From the NCBI RefSeq assembly GCF_017743935.1, contig NZ_JAGHRE010000005.1, positions 248,001 to 312,000 of the forward strand: 64,000 nucleotides of DNA, written 5' to 3'. The notes below the pieces were generated by a model. That model made no database searches and was not told where the DNA came from. It saw only the letters and a program-made list of their open reading frames with translations. The stretch comes from Tropicibacter sp. R16_0. GTDB lineage: Bacteria > Pseudomonadota > Alphaproteobacteria > Rhodobacterales > Rhodobacteraceae. Both the position numbers and the translations under genes were made by a program. Positions 43,130-50,716 of the stretch are shown here, in pieces. How positions within the stretch are numbered: position 1 is the first letter of the stretch; each line of letters begins with the position of its first letter.

Positions 43130-43737
43130 TGCCCCCAATTGATACCCCCACGTTCGGCCTGCTTTTGTGGGCCGCGATCGGTTACGGCCTGGGGTCGATC
43201 CCCTTTGGCATGATCTGGGCGCGTGTGATGGGCCTTGGCAACCTGCGCGACATCGGCTCGGGCAACATCGGTGCCACCAATGTTCTGCGCACCGGAAACA
43301 AGACGGCGGCCGCGCTGACGCTGCTGTTTGATGGCGGCAAGGGCGTGGTGGCCGTCCTGCTTGCCCGTGCGATGGCTGGCGAGGACGCGGTGCAGATCGC
43401 AGCGCTCGCAGCCTTCGTCGGGCACTGCTATCCGGTCTGGTTGGCCTTCAAGGGTGGCAAGGGGGTCGCAACGTTTCTAGGGCTCTGGCTGGCCCTCGCT
43501 TGGCCCGTGGGCATTGCGTGCTGCCTGACTTGGCTGGCAGCTGCCGCCATAACACGCACTTCATCCATGGCGGCGCTTGTTGCGGCCGCCAGCTCCACGG
43601 TCTGGGCCATCCTGCTTGGCCACGGAACGGCATTGTTGCTGGGCGTTCTGCTGACGTTGCTGGTGTATTGGCGCCATCGCGCAAACATTGCCCGCATCAA
43701 GGCCGGGACCGAACCTCGGATCGGGCAAAAGAGCTGA
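43129..43737 (+). CDS. plsY: Acyl-phosphate glycerol-3-phosphate acyltransferase
   Basis: A 202-residue multi-TM enzyme that acylates glycerol-3-phosphate with acyl-phosphate, the first step of phospholipid synthesis. The conserved loops are visible: LGSIPFGMIWAR, SGNIGATNVLRTGN, FDGGKGVVAV and FKGGKGVATFLG. The ATG overlaps the stop of the dihydroorotase-like gene (TGATG), after AGGACC, and the downstream unknown frame starts before its stop. Confidence 0.95.
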   Translation: MPPIDTPTFGLLLWAAIGYGLGSIPFGMIWARVMGLGNLRDIGSGNIGATNVLRTGNKTAAALTLLFDGGKGVVAVLLARAMAGEDAVQIAALAAFVGHCYPVWLAFKGGKGVATFLGLWLALAWPVGIACCLTWLAAAAITRTSSMAALVAAASSTVWAILLGHGTALLLGVLLTLLVYWRHRANIARIKAGTEPRIGQKS

Positions 43738-44000
43738 GTGATCTGACTGAAGCGCTGCGCCGCCTTGCGGCCTGGCCCGAAGGCACCACTCGGGGCACCT
43801 CGGGCGGGCGCAACTATGTGGTGTCCAAAACCAGCTTCGCAGAAGGCCGGTCAGTCAAACTAGCCGCGACCGAGCTGGGCGGCTCGGATTATATCAGCCT
43901 GAATGTCTATGACCTGCGGCGTGGACCGTTGCTGAAACCCTGTGAAATGCCCGAGCAGAAAGTTGTCGTCTTTCTCGCTGATTTATGTGCGGAGAAGTGA
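43734..44000 (+). CDS. Conserved-looking small protein with no standard start codon, ~88 aa
   Basis: The frame reads SDLTEALRRLAAWPEGTTRG and later YVVSKTSFAEGRSVKLAATE and YISLNVYDLRR, which looks like real protein. Between the plsY stop region and this sequence no ATG, GTG or TTG exists. Options are CTG at 43734 (overlapping the plsY stop) or TTG at 43668 inside plsY. I give CTG as provisional. No family recognised. Confidence 0.55.
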   Translation: MSDLTEALRRLAAWPEGTTRGTSGGRNYVVSKTSFAEGRSVKLAATELGGSDYISLNVYDLRRGPLLKPCEMPEQKVVVFLADLCAEK

Positions 44001-44070
44001 ATTTACCGATCTGTAAACCCATATTTTCGCACAGTCAGTTTTCACTCCTGCACAATCAAATTGAGTTGCT

Positions 44071-44084
44071 TTGAACGTGATCAA
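44071..44084. promoter_or_regulatory. FNR/CRP-type box upstream of YHS gene
   Basis: TTGA-ACGTGA-TCAA is a TTGA-N6-TCAA dyad; against the FNR consensus TTGAT-N4-ATCAA it matches nine of ten fixed positions. It lies about 115 bp before the YHS-protein start. It suggests control by oxygen (FnrL) or nitric oxide (Dnr-type), which is inference. Confidence 0.45.
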
Positions 44085-44192
44085 ATCATGTCCCATGTCG
44101 GGGTCGTGACGGAATTACACGTCATCCAACATCGAAATATCAGCACCTTATCGGCATTTGGCTAATAGGTCTGAACCTGTGAGGAAAGACTC

Positions 44193-44669
44193 ATGAACAA
44201 AGTAAAATCCCTGATCAGCGGCATCGCCCTGTCCGTAACTCTGGCTGGCGCAACTCTGGCCGCTGGCGTTGACGTCAACGCAAGCAACACCGGCCTGGCC
44301 ATGCAAGGTTTCGACCCGGTCGCCTATTTCACCGTAGGTGAGCCGACCAAGGGCGACTATCGCCTGACTTCGGTCTACAACGATGCGACCTACTGGTTCT
44401 CGTCCGAGGAAAACAAAGCCGCGTTCGAAGCCAACCCCGAGGCCTATGCCCCGGCATACGGCGGGTTCTGCGCGTTCGGCACCGCAATGGGCTTCAAGTT
44501 TGACGGTGACCCGAACTACTGGAAGATCGTTGATAACAAGCTGTACCTGAACCTGTCGGCGCAGATCCAGGAACGCTGGAACGAAGACGTCCCGGGTTTC
44601 ATCGTATCGGCCGACACCAACTGGACCGACATCGCGGACAAGACCCCCGAAGAGCTGCAAGCGCAGTAA
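44193..44669 (+). CDS. Exported YHS-domain protein, 158 aa
   Basis: A signal peptide (SLISGIALSVTLAGATLAAG, cleavage about residue 24) precedes a YHS domain: MQGFDPVAYFTVGEPTKGD, the YGGFCAFGTAMGFKFDGDP segment and YWKIVDNKLYLNL. YHS domains often bind metals; here the usual Cys is that of GGFC. It probably acts in the periplasm. GAGGAAAG stands before the ATG. It is followed by its own terminator and preceded by an FNR-like box. Confidence 0.87.
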   Translation: MNKVKSLISGIALSVTLAGATLAAGVDVNASNTGLAMQGFDPVAYFTVGEPTKGDYRLTSVYNDATYWFSSEENKAAFEANPEAYAPAYGGFCAFGTAMGFKFDGDPNYWKIVDNKLYLNLSAQIQERWNEDVPGFIVSADTNWTDIADKTPEELQAQ

Positions 44670-44686
44670 TCACGGGTTTCCCGACA

Positions 44687-44718
44687 AACCGGCAGCGCGA
44701 TGCGTTGCCGGTTTTTTC
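44687..44718 (+). terminator. Rho-independent terminator after YHS gene
   Basis: AACCGGCA and TGCCGGTT form the stem, around a GCGCGATGCGT loop, followed by TTTTT. It separates the YHS gene from the regulator downstream. Confidence 0.85.
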
Positions 44719-44742
44719 TTGCTTGGGTCACGGCCGTCAGTT

Positions 44743-44762
44743 ATTTCTGTTATTACAGAAAT
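44743..44762. promoter_or_regulatory. Perfect inverted repeat before GbsR/MarR-type gene
   Basis: ATTTCTGT-TATT-ACAGAAAT is a perfect 8-base-arm dyad 18 bases before the regulator's start. It is the likely autoregulatory operator. A similar site lies at 45327 over the start of the next gene. Confidence 0.55.
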
Positions 44763-44779
44763 TTCCAGCGAGTCGCACG

Positions 44780-45304
44780 ATGAACCTGACCCCGGCCATG
44801 CAGAACTTTATCCTTCACTGGGGCGAGATGGGCTCGCGGTGGGGCGTGAATCGCTCGGTCGCTCAGATCCACGCGCTACTCCATATCGCGCCGGATCCGA
44901 TGACGGCCGAAGAAATTTGCGAGACGTTGGATCTGGCGCGCTCCAACGTGTCAAATGGGTTGAAAGAGCTGCAGGCCTGGAAGCTGGTGAAATCCAGCCG
45001 CCAGCTGGGCGACCGGCGTGATCACTTCACCTCTGTCCGCGACATGTTCGATCTGGTCGACACTGTGATCCAAGGCCGCCGCGAGCGTGAATTTGCCCCG
45101 ACTTTGGCCGCGTTGAAGGAGGTCGAGAAAGAGGCCGCAGAAGATGGCACGCCCGAGGTTGTCAAATCTCGCATGGCCGAGACCTTGAGCGTGATGCAGA
45201 TGTTTGACGATTGGTACACGGACTTTTCGCGCCTTCCTCGCAGCGTGCATCTGGCGGTTTTGAAGCTCGGCTCGAAATTGACCCGCTTCTTACCAAAGGG
45301 GTAG
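44780..45304 (+). CDS. GbsR/MarR-family transcriptional regulator
   Basis: A 174-residue winged-helix protein: NLTPAMQNFILHWGEMGSRW at the start, then AEEICETLDLARSNVSNGLKE (HTH) and KSSRQLGDRRDHFTSV (wing), as in GbsR-type MarR regulators such as those of choline/glycine betaine genes. The C-terminal helices likely make the dimer. A dyad lies just before it. The membrane protein and desaturase downstream are candidate targets. Confidence 0.85.
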   Translation: MNLTPAMQNFILHWGEMGSRWGVNRSVAQIHALLHIAPDPMTAEEICETLDLARSNVSNGLKELQAWKLVKSSRQLGDRRDHFTSVRDMFDLVDTVIQGRREREFAPTLAALKEVEKEAAEDGTPEVVKSRMAETLSVMQMFDDWYTDFSRLPRSVHLAVLKLGSKLTRFLPKG

Positions 45305-45326
45305 CTCCAAAAAAATTTGCTCGGAG

Positions 45327-45346
45327 ATTTCACAAATGACAGAAAT
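45327..45346. promoter_or_regulatory. Second operator-like site at the start of the membrane-protein gene
   Basis: ATTTCACAAATGACAGAAAT shares 15 of 20 bases with the dyad at 44743, with a weaker left arm. It covers the start codon of the 165-aa gene, where bound regulator could block translation initiation or transcription. Confidence 0.4.
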
Positions 45347-45833
45347 AACTAAAATTCAAGAACTGAACTCTGACATCGGCCTCGCATTGGTTGCAGCGCC
45401 CTTTGTCACGTGGCTGATCTTGGTTGTTCTGTTGTGCATCTGCTTGTGTCTTTCGGCAGTTGTCGAATGGGTGCTTGCCGCCCCCAACGTCTTGGTTGGC
45501 GCCACAGAGTTCTTCGGTTCAGCTGCATTCCTGGCATTCTTTGCAATCCCGTTTGGCATCGTTCAGTTCGTCCTGATCGGCGGCTGGATCCTGCGGCGTT
45601 ACCTGATCCGCCACCCTGCCAATCCGGTTGTGGTCGCCTTATTGGCGCTGACCACCAATACGATCTTGTTTGGTGTTTTGGTTCTGCTCTCCGCTGCTTT
45701 GGGTTTGAACGGCCTGAACAGCTTCATGAACCTCTGCCTGCTTATGGGTGGCATCTTTGCGCCTGCCTGGGGCTGCGTCGCCGGTTTTCTAGTCCATTAT
45801 CGACACCAGCAGAGGAGCGGATGCCATGTGTGA
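45336..45833 (+). CDS. Membrane protein, 165 aa, with four TM helices
   Basis: A hydrophobic protein with four apparent TM segments (roughly residues 15-45, 55-85, 95-120 and 125-155). No recognised domain. A weak GGAGA precedes the ATG at 45336. Its end overlaps the fatty acid desaturase start by 8 bp, so the two are probably cotranscribed with the regulator upstream. Confidence 0.7.
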   Translation: MTEITKIQELNSDIGLALVAAPFVTWLILVVLLCICLCLSAVVEWVLAAPNVLVGATEFFGSAAFLAFFAIPFGIVQFVLIGGWILRRYLIRHPANPVVVALLALTTNTILFGVLVLLSAALGLNGLNSFMNLCLLMGGIFAPAWGCVAGFLVHYRHQQRSGCHV

Positions 45834-46692
45834 TGCTCATGCCAAAGAAACGCCACCTGAGGATGTGGTTTGGCGCGACCTGACCCCAATGGGCCGTAAC
45901 CAAACCTTTGTAGAATTGACACTTCCCCTGCCCTGGCTGGTACTGTCCTGGTGGCTCTATGCTTCGGCGCTCTGGCCATTGGGGGCGATTGGAAGCTTCA
46001 TGTATTTCCTCTGTGCCCTGCGCCTGAACCATGAGGCGATCCATGACAACCTGGGCCTACCGCGCCGTTGGGACATCGTGATCTTGCACGTGCTGAGCGG
46101 TGCCATGTGCGGCTGCAACTGCTCGGTCGCGTGGAGCCACATGCAGCACCACCGCCACGCCATGGGCCCCAAGGACCACGAGGGGAAATGTGGCGAGATG
46201 GGCGCTCTCGAGGTGTTGCTTTACGGTCCTCGTTTTCCGATTGAGCTGATCCGGGCCGCCTGGATGAATGGTGGGCCCAAGTGGCGGCGACGCCTGATGA
46301 TGGACGGGGCGGTCGTGGCCATCGTAGTCTTGGCAATCCTTGCCTCGGGTTTGACCTTTCTGATTTTGCACCTGGTCGCAATGGCGGTGGCGCAATGCCT
46401 GACCGCGTTCTTTGCGGTCTGGATCACCCATCAAGGCACTGCACACACTGGATTGGCAGGGCGCAGCCAGCGCGGCCCGATGGCTCGGGCGGCCTATCTG
46501 ATGTTCTATCACCGCGAACACCATCTGTTTCCCAAAGTGCCGGTCAGCCGCCTGCCCGAACTGGCCGAGCGCCTGGATGCGCAGGTGCCCGGCTATGCTG
46601 ACAGCCGACAGCCCGTGGTGCCGTGGCTGGATACCCCGGTCAGGGCCAGTCGGGAAAATGCGCGTCCGGTTCGGTCCGCGCCAAGCGGTTGA
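45826..46692 (+). CDS. Fatty acid desaturase family protein
   Basis: A 288-residue membrane di-iron desaturase or hydroxylase. The three histidine clusters are LNHEAIHD, HMQHHRH and HREHHLF, in the order and spacing of the family; TM segments flank them. Substrate unknown. AGAGGAGCGG precedes the ATG. It is cotranscribed with the membrane protein upstream and overlaps the AhpD-like gene on the other strand by 53 bp. Confidence 0.9.
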   Translation: MCDAHAKETPPEDVVWRDLTPMGRNQTFVELTLPLPWLVLSWWLYASALWPLGAIGSFMYFLCALRLNHEAIHDNLGLPRRWDIVILHVLSGAMCGCNCSVAWSHMQHHRHAMGPKDHEGKCGEMGALEVLLYGPRFPIELIRAAWMNGGPKWRRRLMMDGAVVAIVVLAILASGLTFLILHLVAMAVAQCLTAFFAVWITHQGTAHTGLAGRSQRGPMARAAYLMFYHREHHLFPKVPVSRLPELAERLDAQVPGYADSRQPVVPWLDTPVRASRENARPVRSAPSG

Positions 46693-47179
46693 AGCTGTTG
46701 GTGAAATGGCAATGTGCAATCTCGGCCACAATGGCGACGAGTTGCGCGTTGTCGAAGCCGTCGGCCCGCGCCTGTTCCAATTCGTCGTCGCTCAATTGTC
46801 CACCGGTTTCAACCAAACGACGGGTCAGCCTTTGCAACTTGGCGGCCCGACTGTCGCCCGACAAAAGCTCACCCCGCGCGATCTGGTCGATCATCACCAT
46901 GTCGACACCGCGCGCCTGCGCCATCCCAAGATGCGCCGGCACGCAGTAGTGGCAACCGTTCTGAACGGCCATGTCCATGCAGATGACCTCGCGGTCTTCG
47001 GCGGACAGGCCGCTTTGATCCAGCGCCGCCCAGAAAGACAGGAACCCATCCAGCACCGCCGGATTATGGGCCATCGCATCCGAAATGTTCAGTTTGCGGC
47101 CCCACTTTTGGGCCACACGCTTTTGCACCTCGGCCTGCTCAGGCGTCTCGCCAGCAACCGGAGGGATACGCTGGCTCAA
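46640..47179 (-). CDS. Carboxymuconolactone decarboxylase (AhpD-like) family protein
   Basis: A 179-residue alpha-helical protein with the redox-type CxxC motif (NGCHYCVPAHLGMA) and QLVAIVAEIAHCHFTNSFNR near the end, matching the CMD/AhpD family of alkylhydroperoxidase-like proteins. The start is probably TTG at 47179, in a TTGA overlap with the gshA stop, which favours translational coupling; a further TTG at 47221 lies inside gshA. Linked with gshA it suggests a thiol or peroxide defence role, inferred. Confidence 0.82.
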   Translation of the reverse strand: MSQRIPPVAGETPEQAEVQKRVAQKWGRKLNISDAMAHNPAVLDGFLSFWAALDQSGLSAEDREVICMDMAVQNGCHYCVPAHLGMAQARGVDMVMIDQIARGELLSGDSRAAKLQRLTRRLVETGGQLSDDELEQARADGFDNAQLVAIVAEIAHCHFTNSFNRLARTEPDAHFPDWP

Positions 47180-48546
47180 TAGGCGAACTCGTCGTAGATC
47201 TTGGTCAGATCGCCATTCCAATCGCCGTTGTAGCGGTCCAGCAGTTCATCGGCCGGGGTTTTGCCGGTTTCGATGCTGTCCTTGAGCGCATTCAGGAAGT
47301 GGGTTTCATCCGGGACCATACCACCGGCACCGGGTTTGGCGCGGGCTTTCAGACCAGCCTCGGAAATCGCCACGACCTCGCGCGCCAGATCATGCATGTT
47401 GATGTCGCCGACCTGCGCCTGCAGCGCCTGTTCGGAGGCTGCAACCCGTAACGCTTCGCGCGTTTCCGCGTCCCAGCCCTTGACCAGATCCCAAGCCGCA
47501 TCGAGCGAGGATTGGTCATACATCAGACCCACCCAGAAGGCAGGCAGCGCGCACAGACGCCGCCACGGGCCACCATCGGCGCCGCGCATTTCCATGAATT
47601 TCTTGATCCGCGCCTCGGGGAAGGCGGTGGTCAGGTGATCGGCCCAATCGCTGAGCGTCGGCGTCTCGCCCGGCAGCGCGGACAGCTTGCCCTCGAGGAA
47701 ATCGCGGAACGACATGCCCAGCGCGTCGATGTATTTGCCGTCGCGATAGACGAAATACATCGGCACATCGAGCGCGTATTGCACCCAACGTTCGAACCCG
47801 AACCCTTCGTCAAAGACAAAGGGCAGCATGCCGGTACGGGCATCATCCAGGTGACGCCAAACCAGACCCCGGGTCGATTTGACCCCGTTGGGCTTGCCAT
47901 CCAGGAAGGGCGAATTGGCAAAGAGCGCGTTTGCCACCGGCTGCAACGCCAAGGCCACACGCAGTTTCTGCACCATGTCCGCCTCGGTCGCAAAATCCAG
48001 GTTCACCTGCACCGTACATGTCCGGTACATCATGACTTTGCCCATGGTCCCAACGCGGTCCATGTAGTCGGTCATCAGCTTGTAACGCCCCTTGGGCATC
48101 ACCGGCATCTGCTCATGGCTCCAGATCGGGGCTGCGCCCAGACCAATGAACCCCACGCCGATCTTGTCAGCGATGTCTTTGACGTCGCGCAGGTGCTGGT
48201 TCACCTCGTCACAGGTCTCGTGAATCGATTCCAGCGGCGCGCCCGACAGCTCCAATTGCCCGCCGGGTTCCAGCGAGACATTGGCGCCATCTTTCTCCAA
48301 GCCGATCAGCTTGCCGCCCTCTTCCAGAGGGGCCCAGCCGTGGCCGTCACGCAGCCCTTCGAGCACGGCGAGAATCGATCGCTTGCCCTCATACGGCAGA
48401 GGTTTCAGCGTATCCTTGCAATAGCCGAACTTTTCATGCTCGGTACCGATCCGCCATTGATCCTTGGGTTTGCACCCATCGGCCAGATATTCGGCCAGTT
48501 GTTCATGGCGTTCGATCGGCCCACCGCCGGACTGAGGAATGGACAT
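47176..48546 (-). CDS. gshA: Glutamate-cysteine ligase (plant/alphaproteobacterial type)
   Basis: A 456-residue ligase for the first step of glutathione synthesis, joining glutamate and cysteine. The substrate-binding region reads RIGTEHEKFGYCKDT and SLEPGGQLELSGAP, with RTCTVQVNLDF later. It belongs to the type shared by plants and alphaproteobacteria, distinct from E. coli GshA. It starts 66 bp after the 175-aa membrane-protein gene and overlaps the AhpD-like gene by 4 bp. Confidence 0.95.
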   Translation of the reverse strand: MSIPQSGGGPIERHEQLAEYLADGCKPKDQWRIGTEHEKFGYCKDTLKPLPYEGKRSILAVLEGLRDGHGWAPLEEGGKLIGLEKDGANVSLEPGGQLELSGAPLESIHETCDEVNQHLRDVKDIADKIGVGFIGLGAAPIWSHEQMPVMPKGRYKLMTDYMDRVGTMGKVMMYRTCTVQVNLDFATEADMVQKLRVALALQPVANALFANSPFLDGKPNGVKSTRGLVWRHLDDARTGMLPFVFDEGFGFERWVQYALDVPMYFVYRDGKYIDALGMSFRDFLEGKLSALPGETPTLSDWADHLTTAFPEARIKKFMEMRGADGGPWRRLCALPAFWVGLMYDQSSLDAAWDLVKGWDAETREALRVAASEQALQAQVGDINMHDLAREVVAISEAGLKARAKPGAGGMVPDETHFLNALKDSIETGKTPADELLDRYNGDWNGDLTKIYDEFAY

Positions 48547-48612
48547 GAGACGCGCTCCGATCCTGAATTAGCTATGTCTGATCGTCAGCAGTGAGGCGAA
48601 AAGACCGAACTG

Positions 48613-49140
48613 TCAATGCAGCCTGAGCTCGGGCGGTCGCAACGAGCGACGTTCCCAGATCACGACCGGGTGAACGCCTTTACCGCTGAGTTCGTTCAGC
48701 ATGCGTTCGGTGCGCAAGCCAGGCAACGTGGCAAAGACATCGAACAGCGCCTCGGCGCCTTCGGCATTGACGGGCACTTGCAACGGCGGCTGGCCGGGCT
48801 GTTCCAGCACCCAATGGGCAGGTTTTGCCGTCGGATCGAGCGCCAGGCGTTCGATGGCATCTGTCGCAACCACGCCGCCTGTCAGCGGACCATAGTAGGT
48901 GATTTGCCCCTCATCCACGAGGACGACCCCCGGCCCGCCCGATCCGGTTCGAAACCGCGCGCGTTGAAACCCCACAACAGCAAGGCCCAGACTGACGGCG
49001 ATCGCAATCCAGCCCAATCCGCCCAGCAGGCCACCGGGACCAACCACCCAGGTCGATCCGACAAAGGCCAATAGGCCTGCGGCAATCACCTCGCGCCAGC
49101 GCCAAAGGGCGGCTTTTGCTTCGGGGCGTATGAAACTCAT
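48613..49140 (-). CDS. Conserved membrane protein, 175 aa
   Basis: Two TM helices (about residues 16-30 and 36-58, GGLGWIAIAVSLGLAVVGF) are followed by a cytoplasmic domain with a small beta pattern (GVVLVDEGQITYYGPLTGG). This is reminiscent of bacterial PH-like domains but I do not recognise it. It overlaps the acetyltransferase gene by 4 bp and precedes gshA by 66 bp. Confidence 0.75.
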   Translation of the reverse strand: MSFIRPEAKAALWRWREVIAAGLLAFVGSTWVVGPGGLLGGLGWIAIAVSLGLAVVGFQRARFRTGSGGPGVVLVDEGQITYYGPLTGGVVATDAIERLALDPTAKPAHWVLEQPGQPPLQVPVNAEGAEALFDVFATLPGLRTERMLNELSGKGVHPVVIWERRSLRPPELRLH

Positions 49141-49982
49141 GACCGGACCTCGCTGGGGGTTTGCAGCAGGGCAATGCGATACCAGCCGATCTGATTGAAC
49201 CCAATGGATTCGTAAGCGCGGGCAGCAATCGGGTTGTTGGCGAAAAGGATCGCCTGTTTTGCACCCCTTGCGGCTTCGCGTTGCAAGATCGCTGTTGTCA
49301 CCAAGGCCCCATATCCTTTGCCGCGATGTTCTGTCGGCACAAAAACGCCACCGAGCTGAACCACATCTTCGACATGGGCATTGATGTCAGCCATCGCAAC
49401 CGGGACGCCGTCGATCAACAACACTTCGGCCCGCCCGTTGTCGAACGCGGCACGCCCACGGGCCGCCGCCTTGGATCGTGCATCGGCTTCCGTTTCTTGA
49501 CCGGTGTCCTCAAGGTATTGAGCAAACCACGGCTCCAAAGGGCCAAGATCGCTTTCCAGCAACGCGCGGCTGTTCACGCGGGTCTTGGACAGGTCGGTCA
49601 GCTCCATCCGATACAGCGGTTCGTCGTCCAGCATCTTGAGCTTTGCCTCACCAAGCCCCAATCCGCGCAACGTCATGTCGACTTGGGCCTTTTCGCCCGT
49701 CATTCCAAGAACGGTATGGCCAGTGATCGCATGACCAAAAGCCTGGGCCGCCTCAAGACGTATGTCGGGCATCTGTGCCATCACATAGCCGACCTTGGAC
49801 AGACCAAAGACCCCAAACTGCCCATCAGCCTCCCATAGAAAGGCCCGGGTGGAATGGGGATGATCAGAAAACCCCAATCCGTGCGTCGCCAGGTTGCTGC
49901 GCAGAAACATCGAGGTTTCTATATGTTGGTCCAGAAATGCGTTGATCCGAGGCAGATCTTCGATCGCAGCCTCGCGGATCAT
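49137..49982 (-). CDS. GNAT-family N-acetyltransferase, 281 aa
   Basis: The C-terminal half has a GNAT acetyl-CoA site, VFVPTEHRGKGYGALVTTAI, plus the usual AILFANNPIAARAYESIGF. The N-terminal ~150 residues form a second GNAT-like part without a clear active motif. The ATG at 49982 lies in an ATGA overlap with the rsmE stop. Substrate unknown. Confidence 0.87.
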   Translation of the reverse strand: MIREAAIEDLPRINAFLDQHIETSMFLRSNLATHGLGFSDHPHSTRAFLWEADGQFGVFGLSKVGYVMAQMPDIRLEAAQAFGHAITGHTVLGMTGEKAQVDMTLRGLGLGEAKLKMLDDEPLYRMELTDLSKTRVNSRALLESDLGPLEPWFAQYLEDTGQETEADARSKAAARGRAAFDNGRAEVLLIDGVPVAMADINAHVEDVVQLGGVFVPTEHRGKGYGALVTTAILQREAARGAKQAILFANNPIAARAYESIGFNQIGWYRIALLQTPSEVRS

Positions 49983-50704
49983 TCCCAATCCCCCAGCGCC
50001 TGCTGCCAGATCGTCATCGCCGCAACCGCCGCCGTGTCGGCGCGCAGGATGCGAGGGCCAAGGCTGACCACATGGGCAAACGGCAAAGCCGAGAGACGCG
50101 CGCGTTCGCGGTCGGAAAACCCGCCCTCAGGCCCGATCAGGATGGCCCAGGGTTGGCCTGGAGTATTGGCGGCCAGACGTTTTGCCGCGCCCACCTCGGC
50201 CTCGTCGCAGAACATCAATTGTCTGCCTTCGGGCCAGTGATTCAGTAGGCGGTCGAGCTTCTGCAATTCCGCCACTTCGGGAACATAGGTTCCACCGCAT
50301 TGCTCGGCGGCCTCGACCGCGTGCGCTTGCAGACGATCTTGGCGGATGCGCTCGGAATTGGTGAACTCGGTCTGCACCGGCAGGATCCGCGCCGCACCCA
50401 TTTCCGCCGCCTTTTCAACGATGAAGTCGGTGCGCGCCTTCTTAATCGGCGCAAAGAGTAACCACAGATCGGGCGGCATCTGCAGCGGTTTGGTCTGTTG
50501 CAAACAGGCCAAAACCCCGGCGCGCTTGCCCGCCTGCTCGACATCTGCCAGCCATTCGCCATCGCGGCCGTTGAACAGCAGAACCTGCCCGCCCACGGCC
50601 AAGCGCATCACACCAAAGAGGTAATGCGCCTGATCACGATCCAAAGGAACCGATTGCCCATCCCCCAAAGGGTGCTCTACATACAGTCTGATCTTTGCAC
50701 TCAT
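49979..50704 (-). CDS. rsmE: 16S rRNA m3U1498 methyltransferase
   Basis: A 241-residue SPOUT methyltransferase that modifies U1498 of 16S rRNA. The typical motifs are RDQAHYLFGVMRLAVGGQVL, the GPEGGFSDRE loop and LGPRILRADTA. ATG at 50704; its coding sequence starts just 12 bp from the divergent ubiA start. It leads a run of minus-strand genes with overlaps: acetyltransferase, membrane protein, gshA, AhpD-like. Confidence 0.94.
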   Translation of the reverse strand: MSAKIRLYVEHPLGDGQSVPLDRDQAHYLFGVMRLAVGGQVLLFNGRDGEWLADVEQAGKRAGVLACLQQTKPLQMPPDLWLLFAPIKKARTDFIVEKAAEMGAARILPVQTEFTNSERIRQDRLQAHAVEAAEQCGGTYVPEVAELQKLDRLLNHWPEGRQLMFCDEAEVGAAKRLAANTPGQPWAILIGPEGGFSDRERARLSALPFAHVVSLGPRILRADTAAVAAMTIWQQALGDWE

Positions 50705-50716
50705 GAGAGCCTACAT

